Source: Alitta virens
Taxonomy: Eukaryota; Annelida; Polychaeta; Phyllodocida; Nereididae
Direction of reading: 5' to 3'
DNA length: 64,000 nucleotides
Assembly: GCA_932294295.1 (NCBI GenBank)
Contig: OW028579.1
Coordinates: 36,277,362-36,341,361 of the forward strand
Below, piece by piece: positions 59,816 to 64,000 of this stretch. A program made the position numbers and the translations under genes. Position 1 is the stretch's first letter. Each line of letters starts with the position of its first letter. The notes beneath the pieces were generated by a model. That model was not told the origin of the DNA, made no database searches, and saw nothing but the letters and a program-made list of their open reading frames with translations.

Positions 59816-60439
59816 ATAACAATTTTAATGATGCCTGTGTGCTATGTGGGATTCGCTGAGGGTTTAGCTGCAGCGCCATCTATTTTTATTTTTCTTATCA
59901 AGTTCAAGTTCAATCGTTTATTCACCATATATATAAAAACAGAAAATGGATTTTGTTATTATTTTGGAAATATGTGTGGATATGTATAAATATATATATG
60001 ATTGGTAGTCTCACAAGGCATCATTGAAGTGCTGCTCACACAAGACTACCATAGAAGTTAAAACAACTGAATTAGATTAGAATAGCAATAGGAAAATAAC
60101 ATCATAAGGAGAACTGGATATTGCATATTACAAAGGGCTCCTATTTACCTGCAGAGACTGAATTCATATAATACTTTAATTTGATAATTATTAAGTACTC
60201 ACATGATGACTAGATAGATATGGACAATAAAAAATTCAGAAAAATAATTACTAAATTTTTTAATGAGGATTTACGTTGGATATACTATCACTACATATCT
60301 TTATGCAGTGTCACATGCCACCTTTTTGTTGAGTATATTTGATACTGAAATATCAATAGTTCAAAAAGCAAATTGAGGAATCATTATCAAACTCCTTTGC
60401 ACTCTGTAAAGATCTATGGACATATTTTGGGACCAGATG

Positions 60440-60602
60440 TTGGGGCCTAGCTCAATGGTAGTGTGCTGAGCATTCAACCACTGGGTCTCAGGTTCAATAC
60501 CCGGTCGAGCCTAAGTTGGATGGCTGTTTCATCCATCATCTCATTGCCATGGTCCCTGCCTTTCTTAATTAGCCCATAAGGTGTGAAATATAGGACGTAA
60601 TC
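60440..60602 (+). mobile_element. tRNA-derived SINE, family 1
   Basis: Head GGGGCCTAGCTCAATGGTAG, box B-like AGGTTCAATACCC, body AAGTTGGATGGCTGTTTCAT and tail TATAGGACGTAATCGG. It is close to full length. Confidence 0.87.
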
Positions 60603-61328
60603 GGTTGACCTTAACTAAGTTACAGCAGTAGCCTTTCAGTCATTCATCATAAAAGGTGAAGCTTTGGAAATGCTTGCATTTTCCGAATTCTAAGTTTTTT
60701 TTGTCATTATATGAATTTAATTTCAATCATATTTAAATAGTCTCTTTCTTTTCATTTATAATATAAGGGGTGTGCACAATTTTACAGCTTTTTAGTAAGC
60801 TAGTGCACATCTCCCACAGTATGCTTATGTCTTTTATTGTTGTACTAACTGTAATGAATAACTACGTAATGTGTAGAAATAAAAAAAATCTTGAAATCTT
60901 GAAGCTCAAGCCTGGCTTACATTCATACTTGTCATATTTTGGCATTATTGCTAAAACCAAGACATACATCTTTATGACCGCCTCATATTTCTATAGATCG
61001 GGTAGATTATTTTCATTAATTTCACACATAATTCTATTCCCAAGGGCACACCCACACAATATTAGCCAATGTAGTAAGGATGACTTGAACTATTCAGGAA
61101 AATATATTATATATTGTATGCCTAATAAATTTTATATTTTATGATTTCTTAAATCCTGTTAACAGTGCTTAGCAGTGAGGGTCCAGGATCTGAAGCCTTA
61201 GTACAATCCAGTTAAAGTTAAATGAAGAGTCAAAAGTAAAGTTGAATGGTTTATTGTATAGTCATATCAAACTGTGTGTTCCCCACAAAGTCCATGACTA
61301 AATAGCTAGAACTCTGCTGCTGTGCTGC

Positions 61329-61376
61329 AGATTCTCTCTCTCTCTCACTCTCTCACTCTCTCTCTCTCTCTCTCTG
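61329..61376. repeat. (CT)n microsatellite
   Basis: About twenty-four CT units with a few A interruptions. Confidence 0.92.
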
Positions 61377-61764
61377 AGCAGCTGCAGATGGGCATGCTCA
61401 AAGATGCTTATGGAAATTTCCTAGGATTGTTAAACTTTTGTGTAATAATTATTATAAATGATTCAGGGAGCATTAATGAATGAGTGAGCATCTTGTAGGG
61501 GAGCATGTATTATAGCCTTATGACACTGGTAAAGGGCATTGATGTTTTTGCATTAAAACATTCTTCATTATAATAATAAATTATTTTAATGTCAAATTGT
61601 GTGTGTCAAAGTGTGTGTGATCTGCATGATGCCTTCAGATGGAATTAAATTGGTTTTGGTCCACATTATATCAACTGAACAGGCGTAGCTTCCCAGGTTG
61701 GACAGCTTGGACCAACAAAAGAGCATAGCTCCTGTGTTGGTTTAGCGATGGTCTGCGTGGTCCT

Positions 61765-62014
61765 TATATTTCATCTTATCTTATCATCTCATCTCATTTC
61801 ATCTTATCTTATCTCTTACCTTATTTCTTACCTTATCTCTTATCTAATAATTATCTTATCTTATCTTAACTTAATTTATCTTATCTTATCTCATCTTATC
61901 TCTTATCTAATATCTTATCTTATCTTGACTTATCTTAATTTATTTATCTTATCTCTTATCTTATCTTACCTTATCTTATCTCTTATCTTAACTTATCTTA
62001 TCATATCTTATCTA
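61765..62014. repeat. (CTTAT)n-type pyrimidine-rich microsatellite, 250 bp
   Basis: TCTTATCTTATCTCTTATC-like units repeat imperfectly; the open frame across it (61748-62035) is low-complexity and not a gene. Confidence 0.92.
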
Positions 62015-62165
62015 GGGGTTCCATATGGAACCTAAAGGTTCTATAGTACATGTAAAGATTCTGAATGGTTCTTAAAGGTTCAATATAAGAACCATACGGT
62101 TCAATCACACACCAAAGGTTCAAAACTTGACAAAAGGGTTCAATGCCAAGTATATTAGTTACCAA
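62015..62165. repeat. Left cluster of GGTTC/GAACC inverted repeats
   Basis: GGTTCCATATGGAACC is a perfect palindrome; further AAAGGTTC and AGAACC motifs follow every 15-25 bases. It mirrors the cluster at 63793-64000. Confidence 0.75.
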
Positions 62166-62453
62166 TACTTAAATGGATTGTTCAGGGCACTTAATTAATT
62201 AGAACACAAATAAAGCCAGACATTGCAGCCTCAATGAGCATTACATCAGACAGTTCTCATCAACAAGCACTTGGATTTCTGTTCCTGGTGAGTAGTATTT
62301 TACTTGTCAAAGGCTTCATATGCTAATTAATATGCAAATACTTTTGTTTAATAAAGACATAAAAACAATTTGTTATATTGTTAAGTTGAATTGTTTTTGC
62401 AGATATTTGAGTAGGGAAAAAAGGCAAAGGACTATAAAAACATTCGGTATTTA

Positions 62454-63545
62454 ATGAAGAGGACTGTACTAGTGAACTGCTCAAGATATATCACTTGCAG
62501 CAAATGTATTGCTTGTCATGGTGAGTATTCAATACAAAAAAATTCAAAATTGCTATGTTTCACTTTTATCAATCCTTAAATGTCATGTTGAATACTATTT
62601 TTGGATGTACAGAAGATTACAAAAGTATTCATGCCTCTAGATATTGCAGGCAGATATGTCGGCTATAAATCTACGGACAAAATTGGTACATGCAATCAGC
62701 ACAATTTTTTTGGAGGTGATAATTTACCACATGTTTTAAATTTCAAGCCACTTTGCAACTGTTGTGCAATGTTTCGTATGAAATTGTGAATATTTTTATG
62801 ATTTTTATTTCTTTTCATCACATTGAAATATTCATATTAAAATATCAATAAAATTTGTTTTAGACTTTTTATGAAATGAAGCCGCAACTGTATTTTTTCA
62901 AAGAGACTTGAAATTGTGCAATTCAGCTTGCCAGGGTACATTAAGGAGAAAAGGAAAGATAAAAAACATTTTGTATAATATTTTAAAAATTCTTTCTTGA
63001 AAAATCTAAGATACAAATTGTTTTTGTTTTGAGCGTCCATAATGCAAATATAGACTGTAAATAACTCTGTGGTGTTGCCTATTCAAATTGATATTTTCAA
63101 TAAAGAACCACCCTTAGACAGAATGCCAACATAAACTTGTGTATATCATGGAAAATTATGAAGAATGAGTGACTGGAAGACACGTTCAAAATTTATATGA
63201 GGATTGACTGTCAACAACAAAAAACAAAACCCACCAAGTGGGCAACAAACAACAGTAACAGCACCAACAATATAAAAACAGTTATTTTGCTACCTAGTTA
63301 ATAGCTATCACAAAACATTGACAGCTGTAATAATATATGTCTGATCCTTAGAATTGGTGATGTTATATAATTAATGTCTTTGATGCAACCATCGAATGTC
63401 ATGATTTTTATAATAACACTTCCTATGCTTTATTTTGACAGCAGTCAACACCCACTTTTTGTTCCGATCAAGCACAAGAGAGAGTCCAGTCTATGTGAAA
63501 AATGTTGAAATATGGCACGATGGTCATCCAAGACAGAGAACCTGA
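62454..63545 (+). CDS. Possible small spliced gene, 56-residue peptide
   Basis: An ATG at 62454 opens a frame that ends at a good donor (CATG|GTGAGT, 62520) and joins in phase to an acceptor at 63441/63442 (TTTTGACAG). It continues for 33 codons to a TGA at 63543-63545. The peptide begins MKRTVLVNCSRY, has a CSKCIAC cysteine cluster, and ends VEIWHDGHPRQRT. The acceptor is a CAGCAG doublet, so splicing three bases further on would drop one alanine. An upstream candidate exon ends at 62287 (CTG|GTGAGT) and joins 62403. No family is recognised and the frame could be chance within a non-coding RNA. A Tc1-like fragment lies in the intron. Confidence 0.3.
62608..62790. mobile_element. Fragment related to the Tc1-like element at 23763
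   Basis: ATTACAAAAGTATTCATGCC, GCAGGCAGATATGTCGGCTA, GGACAAAATTGGTACATG and GGAGGTGATAATTTACCA follow the order of that element's terminal repeat (the last phrase occurs inverted near 24410). Confidence 0.65.
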
Positions 63546-63737
63546 TATTTCACTGGCTTTTGAATGTTTCATTGCTGTTTATTGGATACTTGAAATACAC
63601 CATGTGTTATGTCGAATTTTGCATCATTGTGGTATGGTTAATTCGGTAAACTTTTACATTGTGTATGAATTGATTTAATCCCTAGGTTGTGTGGAGCTCA
63701 GGCCTACATACCAAAACTATGTTTGTTCATGAAAGAA

Positions 63738-63743
63738 AATAAA
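63738..63743 (+). promoter_or_regulatory. Candidate polyadenylation signal AATAAA
   Basis: It lies about 190 bases past the TGA of the small ORF and would end that transcript near 63760. Confidence 0.35.
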
Positions 63744-63792
63744 TGTATAAATCAAAATTTATTTGGTTGAGCTGTATATTTATTCATATCTA

Positions 63793-64000
63793 AAAGAACC
63801 TTTATTGAACCAATATATGAACCTTTAATTGAACATTGTAAGGTTCCAAATAGAACCACAGGGTTTTAAAATGAACATTAATCAGAACCATAAATGCACC
63901 TATAAAGGTTCTTTGAAGAACTGTTGAACAATCCAAGGGTTTTTTTACATAACCATTTGATGGGTTTGTTCATGAACCATTGGGTTCCATACAGAACTTT
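63793..64000. repeat. Right cluster of GGTTC/GAACC repeats
   Basis: AGAACCTTTATTGAACC, AAGGTTCCAAATAGAACC, AAAGGTTCTTTGAAGAAC and GGGTTCCATACAGAAC recur up to the window edge. Read inverted, the end resembles the start of the left cluster, suggesting termini of one larger element. Confidence 0.7.

Noticed and set aside
60770..61144. 124-codon plus-strand ORF
   Set aside because: Composition is AT-driven and hydrophobic without motifs; it looks like chance or an old repeat.
61748..62035. 95-codon leucine/serine/tyrosine-rich ORF
   Set aside because: It is a direct translation of the (CTTAT)n microsatellite.

Overview
The window is AT-rich eukaryotic DNA (by eye about one third G+C). It holds four multi-exon, spliced metazoan genes separated and interrupted by many transposon-derived repeats. 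There are no bacterial-style operons, rRNA genes, CRISPR arrays or obvious viral genes. The gene families (GH3-domain protein, ionotropic glutamate receptor, SLC16-type transporter), the tRNA-derived SINEs, the CR1/L2-like LINE fragments and a short run of CCCTAA-type repeats suggest a marine invertebrate, plausibly a deuterostome such as an echinoderm. The species cannot be fixed from sequence alone.

Region 1 (1-5.3 kb, minus strand) holds a GH3-domain protein gene. I assembled seven exons by hand, with matching splice phases throughout; the 3' end runs off the left edge. Two of its introns carry tandem amplifications of the exon end plus its 5' splice site, and a third has a direct duplication. 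Region 2 (6.5-8.25 kb) holds a LINE 3' fragment, a (TA)n run and a SINE. Region 3 (8.4-18.3 kb, minus) is a complete 17-exon gene for a 560-residue coiled-coil protein with two C-terminal EF-hands. One of its introns appears to be GC-AG and another contains a LINE fragment. Region 4 (20.2-28.3 kb, plus) holds the ligand-binding and channel part of a divergent ionotropic glutamate receptor in seven exons; its 5 kb intron is packed with repeats. Regions 3 and 4 diverge from a shared interval of about 1.9 kb.

Region 5 (28.3-36.9 kb) is repeat-rich: a LINE fragment, a 17-unit 11-bp minisatellite inside an inverted-repeat element, and MITEs. Region 6 (36.9-39.6 kb, minus) is a complete four-exon SLC16/monocarboxylate-transporter-like gene of 430 residues. 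From 40 to 62 kb I find no conserved gene. That stretch holds SINEs, LINE remnants, several MITE families with clear terminal inverted repeats, a SINE inserted in a DNA element with a 14-bp target duplication, microsatellites, and a dispersed non-coding repeat that occurs several times in the window. At 62.2-63.8 kb a possible small spliced transcript encodes a 56-residue peptide and ends at an AATAAA signal. It lies between two clusters of GGTTC/GAACC inverted repeats.

The four genes have no evident joint pathway; this is ordinary animal gene order. No wholly new biological system was evident. The most unusual signals are the splice-donor-containing tandem amplifications in the GH3 gene, the unnamed coiled-coil/EF-hand gene, the composite dispersed repeat and the small spliced ORF. 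All exon boundaries, residue numbers and family calls were read by eye and are not backed by searches.
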